Below are positions 33,957-45,865 of a stretch of 64,000 nucleotides of DNA, piece after piece. The notes below the pieces were generated by a model. It worked only from the letters and a program-made list of their open reading frames with translations. It made no database searches and was not told the DNA's origin. How positions within the stretch are numbered: position 1 is the first letter of the stretch; the number at the start of each line of letters is the position of its first letter. The position numbers were made by a program, and so were the translations under genes. The DNA comes from Orientallactaga sibirica (taxonomy: Eukaryota; Chordata; Mammalia; Rodentia; Dipodidae), in assembly GCA_036365145.1 (NCBI GenBank), contig JAEOAD010000012.1, positions 46,011,001 to 46,075,000 of the forward strand, read 5' to 3'.

Positions 33957-34395
33957 TTTTTTCTTATTTAATTGAATTTATTTATTTGAGAGAGAGAAAG
34001 AAAATGAGGCAAGTAGAGAGAGAGAGAATGGACATGCCAGGGCCTCCAGCTACTGCAGACGAACTCCAGATGCATGCACCACCTTATACATCTGGCTTAT
34101 GTGTGTACTGAGGAAACAAACTTCAAACCAGAGTCCTTAGCCTTCACAGGCAAGCATTTAACCACTAAGCCACCAACTTTTTTTTTAAGGTAGGTTCTCA
34201 ACTCTAGCTAAGACTGGCCTTGAATTCACAGAGAAAATAACATTTTTTAGGCTGGGTGTGGTGGTGCTTGCCTTTAATCCCAGCACTCAGGAGAATCACC
34301 ATGAGTTTGAGACCATCCTAAGAGACTACGGAGTGAATTCCAGATCAGCCTGGGCTAGAGTGAGACCCTGCCTTGAAAAACCAAAAATAGTAAAA
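33957..34395. repeat. Reverse tRNA SINE, reverse B1 piece, forward B1
   Basis: 33957-34173 (-), 34175-34228 (-), 34248-34395 (+). Confidence 0.85.
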
Positions 34396-35094
34396 ATAAT
34401 ATTTTAAATGAACTTATGTCTATTCAATTTTAACTCCAATGATGCTCATCTCCTTTGCTACTGTTTAGTTTATACATTCTAAGATGAGTTCTTCCAAATC
34501 AGTTAAACCTTGACAGGCATGGTGATCTTTCCCAAAGATAGATATAGTTCACCCTGACCTAAATTGGAAAGAGTTACATGTTGAAGTTATTTTCTTTAAT
34601 CCCTTTAGTTTATCCAGTTAGACACATTTTGTCAAAAATTGCTTGTCAGTTTTCAAGACTAAAATTCACATTTCTGGGAGGAAATGAGATTGAGCACAAC
34701 TTTAAACATAAGATATTTAACATGGCTTTGATAGATTGTAATATTCTTGTTAGTCATGTAACTTGCTTGAGCTAATCCTTACTGAGTAGATGTGACACAT
34801 TCTGAATCTAAACAGAAACTTTAAGTGCAACTGTCAGGTCAATATCTTCCTCTGTGCTGCCTGTCAGGAGAAAAGTATGTTCCAGATAAGATCTTAAAAT
34901 AAGAACTTGAAACTGACTTTCATATATTGCAGCTACTGGCTTGGACTATCAAAGAAAGCTACAGACAGGAAGCAGCAGTAAAACAAAAATACTGTTATTG
35001 TAAATCACAGAGATCTTTGAGAGTGCTCATCATATAACCACAAAATATCCACAGTGGATTTGAGCCCACAAATTAGTCATTTAAAGGCCAAGTG
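34396..35094. other. Unique AT-rich block
   Basis: No repeat or exon supported. Confidence 0.4.
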
Positions 35095-35335
35095 GTTCAG
35101 GAGAGATGGATCAGTGGTTAAAGGCACTTGCGTACAAAGCCAAATGTTTGATTCCCCTCTCATTTCCCTCAAATAAAATAGTTTTTGTTTTGTTTTCAAG
35201 GTAGGGTCTTGCTCTAGCCCAGGCTGACCTGGAATTCACTATGTAATCTCAGGGTGGCCTTGAACTCACGGTGATCTTCCTACTTCTGCCTCCCGAGTGC
35301 TGGGATTACAGGTGTGCGCCACCATGTCCGGTATA
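35095..35335. repeat. Truncated tRNA SINE and reverse B1
   Basis: 35095-35165 forward; 35180-35333 reverse with retained CpGs. Confidence 0.82.
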
Positions 35336-35395
35336 AAATACTTTTATAATGTATAAAAATAAAATATAAATAAATATAAAATAATGTATAAATAT

Positions 35396-35524
35396 AAAAT
35401 GTTTTTTATACAATGGAGTTCTGTGCAGCAGTAAAGAAAAATGAAATTTGCAGAGAAATGAATAGATCTGGAAAGGATTGTACTAAGTAAGGTAACCTAG
35501 GTCCAGAAAGCCAAACACCACATG
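35396..35524 (+). mobile_element. L1 3' end, first part of a split copy
   Basis: ACAATGGAGTTCTGTGCAGC followed by GGAAAGGATTGTACTAAGTA is the conserved rodent L1 region at the ORF2/3' UTR transition. It is broken here by two reverse SINEs and resumes at 35888. Confidence 0.75.
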
Positions 35525-35887
35525 TGCTGCAAACAAACTCCAGATGCATGTGCCACCTTGTGCATCAACTTATGTGGATACTGGGGAATTGAACCTGGAT
35601 CCATAGGCTTTGCTGGCAAATGCCTTAACCACTGAACCATCTCTCAGCCCTAGACTTTTTTTAATCAAAGAAAGCATATGCATACATACACATGAGAGAA
35701 AATTGGTACACCAGGGCCTCCAGCCACTGTACTCCAACTCCAGAAATGTGCGCCCCTTGTGTGCATGTGCAACATTGCATGCTTGCGTCATTTTGTGCAT
35801 CTGGCTTATGTGGGACCTGGAGAATCAAACATGAGTCCTTAGGCTTCCCAGGCTAGTGCCTTAACTGCTAAGCCATCTCTCCAGCTC
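35525..35887 (-). repeat. Two reverse tRNA-headed SINEs inside an L1
   Basis: 35525-35652 and 35653-35887; together they split the L1 3' end. Confidence 0.87.
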
Positions 35888-35995
35888 CAAATGTTTAGAC
35901 TTTTATGTGAGTTGGGGTAAAAATCAGTAGTAGAGGACAGTAATCTAGAAAAGGGCTATCAAGAAGGAAGGGGGGGACACAAGGGGATGGTTATT
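35888..35995 (+). mobile_element. L1 3' UTR, second part of the split copy
   Basis: It carries the AGTAGTAGAGGACAGTAATC and AAGGGCTATCAAGAAGGAAG segment that also occurs in the 16.4-kb copy, and is interrupted by the ERVL LTR. Confidence 0.7.
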
Positions 35996-36463
35996 TGTGA
36001 TGGTTAAGTTTTGTATCAACTTGATCTGTTTAGGAATCCACAGACATTACCCATAAATGTGTCCCTGAGGTTGCTTCCAGGGAGGATTGACTAAAGTAGG
36101 AATCCTTCCCCCAAGATGAGCCCTTCCCCCAGAGTGGGCGGCCCCTCTGGGAGGGGAGACTTTATCTAAGGCAGCTCCAGAAGGAAAGTGTCCCCTCCTC
36201 CCAACTGGCTGCTTGCTGCTCTCCCCTTGCTGCTTTCCAGCATGGACTGAAGAGCAGTGTCTCTCCAGGAAGCCTCCAGGCCTTCAGTGCTGGATTGGGA
36301 CTGCTGAGGCATCCAGCTTTGTGGACTGAGCAGCTACCAGGTTCCTTAACTCTCAGGTCTATAAAGTGCTAATGTTGGACTGCCATAAGCTAATCCAACA
36401 AATTCCCTTTTAATACAATTCATTCTATCAGTTCTGTTCCTCTAAAGAACCCTGACTAATACA
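35996..36463 (+). mobile_element. ERVL-type solo LTR
   Basis: 468 bases from TGTGATGGTTAAGTTTTGTA to CCCTGACTAATACA, with the GTCAACTTGAT-type start and TTCTGTTCCTCTAAAGAACC end of ERVL LTRs. Flanks TTATT and GTATT match in four of five bases. It sits inside an L1 3' UTR, so it is younger than that L1. Confidence 0.85.
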
Positions 36464-37511
36464 GTATTGTATATATGTAAGTAGCTGAACCGATTACTAG
36501 GGATGGAATGGCCTAAGTGAGGTCAGGGGGAGAGACAGAGTAAAGGAAGGGTTGGGGAGGGTTAATCAAAATTTAAGAGGGTACGAGTAAGCAGTTTGGA
36601 AACCTACTTTTTTGGATAATGGCACACCCAGAAGCCATAGATTGTAACTAGAGAAATTTCAGTGACAGAGATGGGATACTGTCCAGTGAGTTATTGGTCA
36701 GGGAGGTCCCTGATGTCCCCAAAACATTTACAGGCCATTGCCAAGGTTCTGGGTTTCCCACCAGAAATAGATGATAGGACCCTATTACTGAAGATTCCAC
36801 ATGCTTGGGCTGCAAGATAACTGAGAAATAAGGATAGAGCTGAGATGAAAATCTCCCTGAAAGCAGGTGACAGAAAGCTGGAGAAAGCTATGCTGCATAG
36901 GAGAGAGAAGTCAGCGGACATTGCAAGCTCTAAGTTTGGCCAGCCAGGCCAGATGAGCCGAGGGGTGCAAAAGTGGTATGTCTGTTATGTGAAAAACCAG
37001 CCACTCATTAATTGGACTGGAGGCCTGCTCCACAGGCTGGAATACATGTTTGGTACTGAAAACCTCTCACAGGGGTGGTCATGAGCCCTAGTGGTGTAAC
37101 ACTTGCTGATGTCTGGCTAAATGCATATATTATGCTCACCAAACTGCCCAGTAAGCACTTCTCTTAACATTCACACTCATATATTAATGCTGCTCTCACT
37201 TTTGGGTTAGAGAAGCTTCTCTTTTCAGATGTCAGTGACCTCTGGGATGACTCAAAAGGCACCATAGTGCTGAGAAGAAGTGACAGAAGAGTGCTCAGCA
37301 CTGAGACATCTCTATCATACCCTCCAAGGCTCAGGGTCCATTGCAAAAGAGGTGGTGGAAAGAATGTACAAGCCAAAGGAAGGGTAGAACTTCTTACAAT
37401 GCACTCTTCCAGACATAAAATGGCCTGGATATCCATGACCTCACAATGCCTGGTACTACCTACACAGGACCCTCATAATAGGAGGAAAAGATGATGTTAT
37501 CAAGATAAAAG
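36464..37511 (+). mobile_element. L1 3' UTR, third part of the split copy
   Basis: Continues through AGAGATGGGATACTGTCCAG, AATACATGTTTGGTACTGAA, GAGAAGCTTCTCTTTTCAGA and CATCTCTATCATACCCTCC to ATAGGAGGAAAAGATGATG. Its second half is the divergent relative of the array fragments at 30.7 and 31.8 kb. Confidence 0.85.
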
Positions 37512-37826
37512 AGAGGGGGTGGACAGGTGGCTTAGTGGTTAAAGCACTTGCCTGCAAAGCCAAAGGACCCACGTTTGACTCCCTAGGACCCATGTAAGCC
37601 AGATGTACAAAGTGGTGCATGCATCTGGAGTTCGTTTGCAGTGGCTGGAGGCCCTGGCACACCCATTCTCTCACTATCTGCCTCTTTCTCTCTCTGCCAC
37701 TCTCACATAAATAAACAAAGAGGTGGAGACAGGAGGACTAGGAGTTCAAGGCCAGCCTCAGCTACATAGTAAATTTGAGATTAGCCTGGGCTACATGAGA
37801 CCCTGTCTCAAAAAAAAACAAAATAA
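37512..37826 (+). repeat. tRNA-headed SINE and B1 fragment
   Basis: 37512-37715 and 37716-37826. Confidence 0.83.
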
Positions 37827-37913
37827 GGTGGTAGTCCACACTATTCATTAAGTAGGCTAAACTGCCCATTAACCTCACAAGAGTGAATGTGAGCTTCTCA
37901 AGAAAGAGAATCG

Positions 37914-38130
37914 GGGCTTGAGAGATGGCTCAGCTGTTAAGTGTGCTTGCTGCTGAGGCATGAGTACCTGAAGGGGCCCCAAACTACCCGAGTTGGAATC
38001 TGCAGAGCCCACATTACTAGCTGGGCATGGCCATGCATGCCTGTAACCCCAGAACTGTCAGGAGCAAAGAAAAACAGGTCAGAAAAGGTCAAAGAAAAGG
38101 TTAAAAAAATGAAGTATTCAAAGTGAAAAA
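37914..38130 (+). repeat. Composite tRNA/B-type SINE
   Basis: Same layout as 17096-17500: CTCAGCTGTTAAGTGTGCTT, then GGCATGGCCATGCATGCCTG. Confidence 0.65.
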
Positions 38131-38245
38131 AAAAAGTCAAAGGAATTCTTACTACTCGTAGGTCACATGAATGTCAGGACATCTTAACTACAAAACATGG
38201 CTCATAGTGTTACTTGTGAGGTTTTTCTCAGACAAGAGATGATAA

Positions 38246-38560
38246 GGGCTAGGGATGTGGCTCCGTAAAGTGCTTACATTGCAAGCATGAGCAGCTGAGT
38301 TTGGATCCCCAGAACCACATCAAAGCAAGATGCTGTAGTGAGTGTTTTAATCCCAGTGCTCCCCTGGTGAAAAGGGAGGCGAAGACAAGAGAATTTCCAG
38401 GAAGCTTGAAGGCCAAGTAGCCTGCCAAAGTGTAGCAGTGAACAAGGAGAAAAGGCCCTGCCTCAAACAAGATGGATGGTGAGGACAGACATCTGATGTT
38501 ACCCTCCAACCACCACACACAGGAACACACACACATACACACACACATGAATGATAGTCC
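38246..38560 (+). repeat. B4/B3-like composite SINE
   Basis: ID-type head, B1-like centre, (CA)n tail. Confidence 0.6.
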
Positions 38561-38836
38561 TTTGCAGGCAGTTTGTTAATTCTTGGCTACCGACTTAACA
38601 AGATCCTTGGGTTAGATGTCCCTGTGCCTGCCTATGTCCTCCTAATTTCCCTTGTCTTTCCTGTTCTGACTCAATATGAGCCTTGGTTGTCATAGCCTGT
38701 GGAAAGACAAACCTGTGGCCTGTGTTACACATATATATTCAAACACATATACATTCAAACACATACAGGCACACAAAAGCTGCAGTACTAAGGATTATTG
38801 ATTAGGTATAAAGACACATTAAAATAAGCTCACCCT

Positions 38837-38984
38837 AGCCGGGAGTGGTGGCACACACCTTTAATCCCAACACTCAGGAGGCAGAGGTAGGAGGATCACA
38901 GTGAGTTCGAGGCCACCCTGAAACTACATAGTGAATTCCAGGTCAGCCTGAGCTAGAGTGAGACCCTACCTCAAAAAGCAAAAA

Positions 38985-39023
<39 letters not shown>

Positions 39024-39024
39024 G
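38837..39024 (+). repeat. B1-type SINE with (AAAT)n tail
   Basis: Eleven AAAT units as tail. Confidence 0.92.
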
Positions 39025-39187
39025 CTCACCCTCAACAAGCACTTCTCCCTTGGAGTCTACAAAGTAACTACATAAATAACCCTAAACCTTTACATCTATT
39101 TGGCACAGTGGAAATAATATAAGCTAGAGAGGTAGAAGATAAAGATGAAGTATCCCAAAGCAATTGAAAAAGTAAAAAAAGAAATAC

Positions 39188-39335
39188 TTGCCAGGTATAG
39201 TGAGTGGTACATGCCTATAATCCTAGTACTTGAGAGATGCACACAAGAAGATCAGGAGTTCAAGGCCAATCTCAACTATGGGGTTAGAGACCAACCTAAG
39301 CTACCTGAGACTTGTCTTTAAAAAAAAAAAAAAAG
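39188..39335 (+). repeat. Old B1-type SINE
   Basis: CAGGTATAGTGAGTGGTACA head. Confidence 0.65.
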
Positions 39336-39661
39336 TTCACACATATGTATATAAAAGAGAATTTAAATTGACAACAAAAGGCAGCGTGACATTTAAAATA
39401 AATCTAATTATAGCTTCAGAAGAAAAGCAAAAAAGACAATGGGCAGAAGCAATATTTGACAAGTAAATGGTTGAGAACTTTCCAGAACTGATGAAACACT
39501 CCAACCCACAGACTTAGAAAGCCCTGAAAAATCTAAGCAAGTTAAAGAATAATAAATCTGCACTTAGATACATCACAGTGAAGCTGTAAAATACCCCAAA
39601 CAGAAAGAAAACCTTAATATTAACAGGAAAAAATACTTTTAGTAGCAATAAAAATCAGAAG

Positions 39662-39813
39662 TTTTTTTTTTTTTTTTTTTAAACAGGGTCTCACTATAGC
39701 CCAAGCTGACTTGGAGGCTCACTCGGTAGCCCAGGCTGGCCTCAAACTCGCAGTGATCCTCCTGCCTCAGTCTCCTGAGTGCTAGGATTAAAGACGTGGG
39801 CCACGCCCAGCAA
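39662..39813 (-). repeat. B1-type SINE, reverse
   Basis: 20-base T run leads in. Confidence 0.85.
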
Positions 39814-40305
39814 AAACAGAAGACTGTATGCCCATGGATTAGTGCTGCTCACAGATTTGGTCAAAGAAACTTCTTTTTTGCAGGGAAGGTAATAGTTACT
39901 GCAGAGACTCACAACTGGTCAAAGTGCTGAGAATAAGTAACTGTTGAATGTTCAGTTGGGACATCTCTATTACCCCCAAAGATCATGGAACATGGAAGCA
40001 GAGGGGGTGGAAAGAATGTAGGAGCTGGAGGTAAGGGTGCTTTGTGGAAGGCTATGTTCCAGACAGAACATGGCCATTTGCCCTCTTGAACTCAGCAGAT
40101 ACAATCACCTGCACAAGATTGGGCCATCAGCATCTCATCATGGATAGAGGAGGGGCTCACAAAGCCCCCTCTTCTGGAGGATTTATGGGTAGTTCATGGT
40201 TGCTAAGGGAGGGGAGACATTTATTTAGTTGTACAGCCACTGTAAATAACCCCTTACCCATGTTCTTATAAGTGACCCTAATTAAACGTATTGTGTGACA
40301 AAAAA
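39814..40305 (+). mobile_element. L1-like 3' UTR
   Basis: Contains CAGCAAAAACAGAAGACTG, GTTGGGACATCTCTATTACC, GTTCCAGACAGAACATGGCC and an AATTAAACGTATTGTG end, in the order seen in the other L1 3' ends. A B1 abuts its 5' side. Confidence 0.65.
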
Positions 40306-40316
40306 AAATAGACGTG

Positions 40317-40481
40317 AGGGGGCTGGAGAGATGGCTTTGTGGTTAAGGTGCTTGCTGGAAAGCCGAAGGACCCAGGTTCAATTCCCCAGTACCCACATAA
40401 GCCAGAGGCATAAGAGGGCACATGCATCTGGAGTTTGCAGTGGCTAGAGGCCTTGACATGCCCATTCTCTCTCTCTGTCTC

Positions 40482-40513
<32 letters not shown>

Positions 40514-40683
40514 ACTTGAAAATAAATAAATAATTTTTAAAAAAGACATGAGAGCTGCAGAGATGGCTTAGCAGTTATGGTGTTTGCCTACTAAGCTTAA
40601 GGACCCAGGTTCGATTCTACAGTACCCACGTAAAGCAGATGCACAGGGTGGCGCATGCATCTGAGTTCAGTTGCAGTGGCTAG

Positions 40684-40721
<38 letters not shown>

Positions 40722-40772
40722 CTTTCTCTGTACCTATCAAGCAAATAAATAAAATTTTATAAAAAATAGACA
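40317..40772 (+). repeat. Two tRNA-headed SINEs in an L1 tail
   Basis: 40317-40545 and 40550-40772, both with pure (TC)n runs; an AGACATGA motif at the junctions suggests target duplications. Confidence 0.9.
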
Positions 40773-40775
40773 TGA

Positions 40776-40925
40776 AAGTAGGTTGACTACTTAGGAAGAG
40801 GTAGAGGACCAGCAGGAGTAGAGGAGGGATAAATAAGACAGGGTAGTTGGTGAAGATAATCAAAATATATGTATGTAAATGTCATAAAATGCATGATCAG
40901 TTATAATTAATACATAATACTGCTT
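40776..40925 (+). mobile_element. L1 3' tail continuation
   Basis: GGTAGTTGGTGAAGATAATC followed by AAAATATATGTATG is an L1 tail motif. It probably belongs to the element at 39814, split by two forward SINEs (40317-40545, 40550-40772). Confidence 0.55.
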
Positions 40926-40934
40926 TAAAACGAA

Positions 40935-41280
40935 AAGAAGGGGTTGGAGCAATGATTCCATGACTTGTTTGCAAAGCCTGATTGCCCAGTGCCCACATAA
41001 AGCCAGATGCACAGACTGCATCACTGGCAGTGGCAAGAGGCCTTGAAGCACCCATTTTCTTGCTCGCTCTCTCTCCCTCTCTTCTCTCTCTCCTTCCTTG
41101 CAAATAAACAAATAATAAAATTTAAAATAAACCAGAAGACTGTGGAATAATTTCAATTGGCTAAAAGAAAATGTCTAGCTTGGTTATAGTGAGGCATACC
41201 TGCAATCCCAGTACTCCAGAGACAGAGGCAGAAAAAAGATTTGCATATGTAAGGCCAGTTTAGCTTTCTAGTGAGAGGGA
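40935..41280 (+). repeat. tRNA-headed SINE and old B1
   Basis: 40935-41130 (head lacks its B box) and 41173-41280. Confidence 0.75.
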
Positions 41281-41388
41281 GTGAAAGCAAGAGCAAGAGA
41301 GAGAGAATGAGAATGAATGTGTCAGTCTTAATTCTATAACCCCTTGACAAGATCTTTCAAGATTACAACTATAGCTAGGGATAAGGAC

Positions 41389-41708
41389 TGTGATGGTTTG
41401 AATCAGATGTTCCCCATAAACTCATGTGTTTTAAATGTTTGGTCCTAGCTGATGGCAGTTTGAGAGGTGGAGCCTTGCTGGAGGAGGTGTGTTGTTGGGG
41501 GTAGGGTTAAGGGTCTTATAGCCAGCTCCCCCTTGCCAGAATCTGGCTTCTGTTTTCCACCTGCTGGGGCCAAGGTGATGTCCAGCCTCTACTTGTGCCA
41601 TGCTGTCCCTGCCATCATGAAGCTTCCCTTCAAGACTATAAGCCAAAATAAAACTTTCTTCCCATCAGCTGCTTTTGGCCAGGTGTTTTTTTTGCCCCAG
41701 CAACTACA
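41389..41708 (+). mobile_element. MaLR/ORR1-like LTR
   Basis: 320 bases, TGTGATGGTTTGAATC to AACTACA, with CCCCATAAACTCATGTGTTT near the start and AGCCAAAATAAAACTTTCTT, the polyadenylation region of rodent MaLR LTRs, near the end. An ID-like SINE follows directly. Confidence 0.85.
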
Positions 41709-41711
41709 ATA

Positions 41712-41800
41712 GGATATAGTTCAGTGTAGAGCACTCACTTGCCTAGCATGTTCAAAGCCCTAGTCCCAAACCCCAGCACCACACACCCACACCTGCACCC
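41712..41800 (+). repeat. ID-like SINE
   Basis: ATATAGTTCAGTGTAGAGCA, CTTGCCTAGCATGTTCAAAG. Confidence 0.7.
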
Positions 41801-42014
41801 ACAAAAACAAACAAAAGAACTTAATGAAGCCAAAATAAAAGATATTTTCTGAGCAACCAAAAGCAAAGTTTGCAATAAATAGATGGGCATTAAGGGTAAA
41901 TAAAAAGCCATTTATTTTTTTAAGACAGAAATAAGATGATTTCAAATGAAAGGTTTGAGCCCCAAGAATAAAGAAAGAGTATTGAAAGTTGTAAATAATT
42001 GTAAAAATAAGGTT

Positions 42015-42240
42015 TTTCAATTTATTTTTCACACACGGTCTGACTATCCCAGGCTGAGTTTCTGTGTAGCAAAGGATTACCTGTAACTTCTCATTCTCCT
42101 GCAACTTCTCATTCTCCTGCCTCTACCTCCAAGTGCTGGGATTATAGGCACCACCGCCACACCTGGTTGTTTATGCAGCGCAGCCCCACTTCATGAATAC
42201 TAGGCAAGTATTTCTACTAACTGAGCTACACCCTAGCCTA
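42015..42240 (-). repeat. B4-type (ID+B1) SINE, reverse
   Basis: Reverse B1 then reverse ID (TACTAACTGAGCTACACCCT). An 18-base tandem repeat (AACTTCTCATTCTCCTGC) lies inside. Confidence 0.75.
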
Positions 42241-42351
42241 AGATTTGCAAACGTCTATAAAGTATGACTATGCAAAACCACTGGAATTGTCAAAAATGCT
42301 CCAATAATGTTTTTAAAAGAAGAAAATAATGCCTAATATAGAAAGTAGGTC

Positions 42352-42510
42352 AAGAACCAGGCGTGGTGGCGCATGCCTTTAATCCCAGCACTTGGGAGGC
42401 AGAGGTAGGAGGATCGCCATGAGTTCAAGGCCACCCTGAGAGTACATAGTAAATTTCAGGTCAGCCTGGGCTAGAGTGAGACCCTACCTCAAAAAAAGAA
42501 AGAAAGAAAG
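42352..42510 (+). repeat. B1-type SINE
   Basis: Near-consensus, GAAA tail. Confidence 0.92.
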
Positions 42511-43117
42511 TAGGTCTAACCAAATTCTCATTTTGTACCTGTTGTTAAACAACCCTCATTAGAGTATTTTACATTTGTACTATGATCACTGTATGTTATA
42601 TACCTTTAAAAATGAAAACACCACAATGTCATGCAAACAGGCAAAATTATATAAATATCCTATTGGCATTCTCTATTTAATAACTTCTAGTGCAGCGTTC
42701 TAAGTGTTTTCTTTATAATGACATTCTTCTTTCACATTCGCATCGTGTACTAAGGAAGGTTACTTATTATGTAGTCAGAAACTATTGTATATTTAGGAGA
42801 TGCTGATTTTAAGCAATAAAATCAGAGTTATTTATGATTTTCATATAACTATAAAGCATTAATGAATCCTACCACAGAAGCCTAAAATGAAAGTTCCTCA
42901 TGACAAATTATATAATTACGTATTGGTAGGTTAAGGACAATTAAGTCTTATTGAAAAGCTCTGCCTACTCTCCACCCACATTGCCTATTCAATCTTAGAC
43001 ATGCTAGAAAGTTTAACAGCCTGTCTATAAATAGCTAAAAATTTGTGCTTAAGGTATAAGGATTGACTCCTGAGTTTTAACTCAACTCAAAAGACATCAA
43101 AAAACTTTCTTTTTTCC
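42511..43117. other. Unique AT-rich block
   Basis: Nothing recognised. Confidence 0.4.
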
Positions 43118-43570
43118 GGCTTTCTGTTTTTAGAGGTGGGTCTCACTCTGTAGTCTAGGCTGGCCTCCTACTCAGGATGATCCTCCTATCTCAGCTTCCT
43201 AAGTGCTGGGATTACAGACATGAGCCACCATGCCCAGCTTGGTTTTCTTTCTTTCATTCTTTTTTAAATTTTTTTATTAATTAATTAATTTATTTATTTA
43301 TTTTGAGAGAGAGAGAGAGAGAGAGAGACAGATAGAGGTAGAAAGAATGAGAGAATGGGCTTGCCAGGGCCTCCAGCCACTGCAAAAGAATTCCAGATGC
43401 ATGTGCCACCTTGTGCATCTGGCTTACGTGGGTCCTGGGGAATTGAACCATGGTCCTTTGATTTTGCAGGTGAAGAGGAGGATCTGAAAGGAGTTCAAGG
43501 TCATCCTCCATCATTCAAAGCCGGCCTATAAGCAATGAGGCACTGTCTCAAAAACAAAAAGAAACAACAA
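43118..43570. repeat. Reverse B1, reverse tRNA SINE, forward B1 piece
   Basis: 43118-43240 (-), 43258-43470 (-, head replaced), 43470-43570 (+). The SINE head is missing where the last piece starts, suggesting a deletion or recombination join. Confidence 0.75.
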
Positions 43571-43689
43571 GAACTCCACAAATTAGTTCCCATGAAAGAA
43601 GGTTAGAAAATTATTCAGATGCTTCTTGACTTATCCTAAGGTTATGTCCCTATGTATCTATGATAAGTTAAAAAATATCTTGACTGTAA

Positions 43690-43968
43690 GAGCCACAGGG
43701 TGTGTGGGCATACTTTAGGGCACTGGCCTCCAGACATGAATGGACTGGTACATTCATGACCCTACAGTGGTTACTGATAACCCCACAAGACCAGCATGGT
43801 TCTGAGCCCATCAGCATTTTGACATGGAGGACAGATAAGGACAAAAGGAATGAGACAACAAAACAGAGGGAGGACTACCTTGAAAGAGAAGGGTAAGGGG
43901 ATGGGAGCATGATCAAATTACTGTACATTCATATATTAAAATTCTCAATTTAAAAAATTTGAAAAGCA
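43690..43968 (+). mobile_element. L1-like 3' end
   Basis: ACAGTGGTTACTGATAACCC and a purine-rich AAAGAGAAGGGTAAGGGG tract lead to an AT-rich ATTAAAATTCTCAATTT end typical of L1 tails. Confidence 0.55.
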
Positions 43969-44221
43969 TCTTAAATTGAAAGTACATTCAACAAGCCTCA
44001 CATTCTGGTCATTATTACTTGGTATTTAGTATACCATCCATAGTGTTGGTTATACACATTTAATTTGTAGTCAGTGTGCAATATCACAAGAGAATATTGT
44101 ATCAAACATCATGAGCTCAGGAAAAGATCAAATTTCAATATTAGAAATATGGGCTTGTTTTGTTTTTGTGGGGCTGGGGCTTGAACACAGGGCTTCAACA
44201 TACTACTGATGTATAATTTCT

Positions 44222-44592
44222 GGGGCTGGGGAAGATGGCTAAGTGGCTGCCAGCCTAGGTTTGATTACCCCAGTACCCATGAAGAGACAGATGCACAAAG
44301 TGGTGTTTGGGTCTGGAGTTGGTCTACAGTATCAAGAAGCTTTAGCATACCCACCTCCCCATCTCTCCCTTTCAAATAAGTAAATAACATTTTAAAAAAT
44401 TTTATTTTAATTTATGAGATAGGGAGAGAGAGGGAGAGAATGTGAGGACACCAAGGCCTCTAGCCACTGCTAACAAACTCCAGATGCATGTTCTACCATG
44501 TTCATCTGGCTTATGTGAGCTCTGGGGAATTGAACCTGGGTCCTTAGGCTTTGCAGGCAAGTTTCATAACTGCTAAGCCATCTCTCCAGCTT
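44222..44592. repeat. Inverted pair of tRNA-headed SINEs
   Basis: Forward 44222-44398, reverse 44399-44592, joined tail to tail. Confidence 0.87.
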
Positions 44593-44714
44593 TTTAAAAA
44601 GCATGGTTTCTTCTGAGTAAATATCCCTTTTGCACCAGTGTAAAGTCAAACAATCCTTAAGCAGAACCATTATAAGTACAGTATGATTTATACAGGTTAA
44701 TAGAAGACCAACAC

Positions 44715-44920
44715 GGGCTGGAGGGATGGCTTAGTGGTTAAGGTGTTTGCCTGAGAAACCAAAGGACACAGGTTCGATTCCCCAGGACATACATTAGCCA
44801 GATGTCCAAGGGGTGCACACGTCTGGAGTTCATTTTCAGTGGCTGAAAGCCCTAGTGTGCCCATTCTCTCTCTCTCCCTTTCTCTCTGTCAAATAAATAA
44901 ACAAAATAAAATATTTAAAT
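44715..44920 (+). repeat. tRNA-headed SINE
   Basis: Perfect GGTTCGATTCC. Confidence 0.92.
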
Positions 44921-45594
44921 AAAAGACCAACACTATCCCTATTTTCTTAGAATATTCAGCAAAAGATTGGAAAATCCTAAATTAACCTACAAAAACAATT
45001 TGATGATGATCATTCTTTCTATAATACAAGAAGTTTTAAAACATCAGTTATAAAATTTATGAAATACTGAAAACTCAACCCAAACAATCTGCCACATCCA
45101 GGCCTTACAATGAGGCTTCATAATCTGTTTACTTGGAGGGTGTTTCAATTACATTCCACAAATTCAATATGATAATGCATGACTAGATGTTAATTAACAT
45201 TTAAAAAGGAATTCTGCTGTCTTACATAACACAATGCCAACAGACAATCCCAACTTTAACTTATTTCCTGAACAAAGTACTATTTTCCAAGTATTTAGTT
45301 GCCCCCTGCTGGTGATACAATTTACAGGATTCCTAATAGAAAAAAGAAAACAAAATCTCAGAAGATAATACATGCTAACAACCAACTTCTGAAGGAATGT
45401 ATTTACCTTTTAAAACCACGTGGGAATGTTACCAAATTTAGAGGGGGGGGGGGAAACACTTGCTCAATTACCTTCTTTTTTAAAATATGGAATGCTTCAT
45501 GAATTTCTATGCCATCCTTGCTTAGAGGCCCTGCTAAATTTTCTCTGTATTATTCCAATTTTAATGTACGTGCTGCTGAAGTGAATAGTTTGCG
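44921..45594. other. Unique block
   Basis: Nothing recognised except a G run at 45442. Confidence 0.4.
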
Positions 45595-45860
45595 CATGCG
45601 TGTGTGTGTGTGTGTGTGTGTGTGTTTGGTTTTTCGAGGTAGGGTCTCAGACTAGCTCAGGCTGACCTGGAATTCACTATGTAGTCTTAGGGTGGCATCG
45701 AACTCATGGCGATCCTCCTACCTCTGCCTCCTGTGTGCTGGGATTAAAGGCGTGCACCACCACGCCCAGCTTTTGAGTACTTTTTTTTGAGAGAGGATCT
45801 CATGCAGCCCAGTCTAGCCTCAAACTCACTATGTAGCTAAGGGAGGATGACCTTGAATTT
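45595..45860 (-). repeat. (TG)n and reverse B1 copies
   Basis: TG run 45599-45625; B1 45628-45775; B1 fragment 45785-45860. Confidence 0.88.
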
Positions 45861-45865
45861 TTTTT

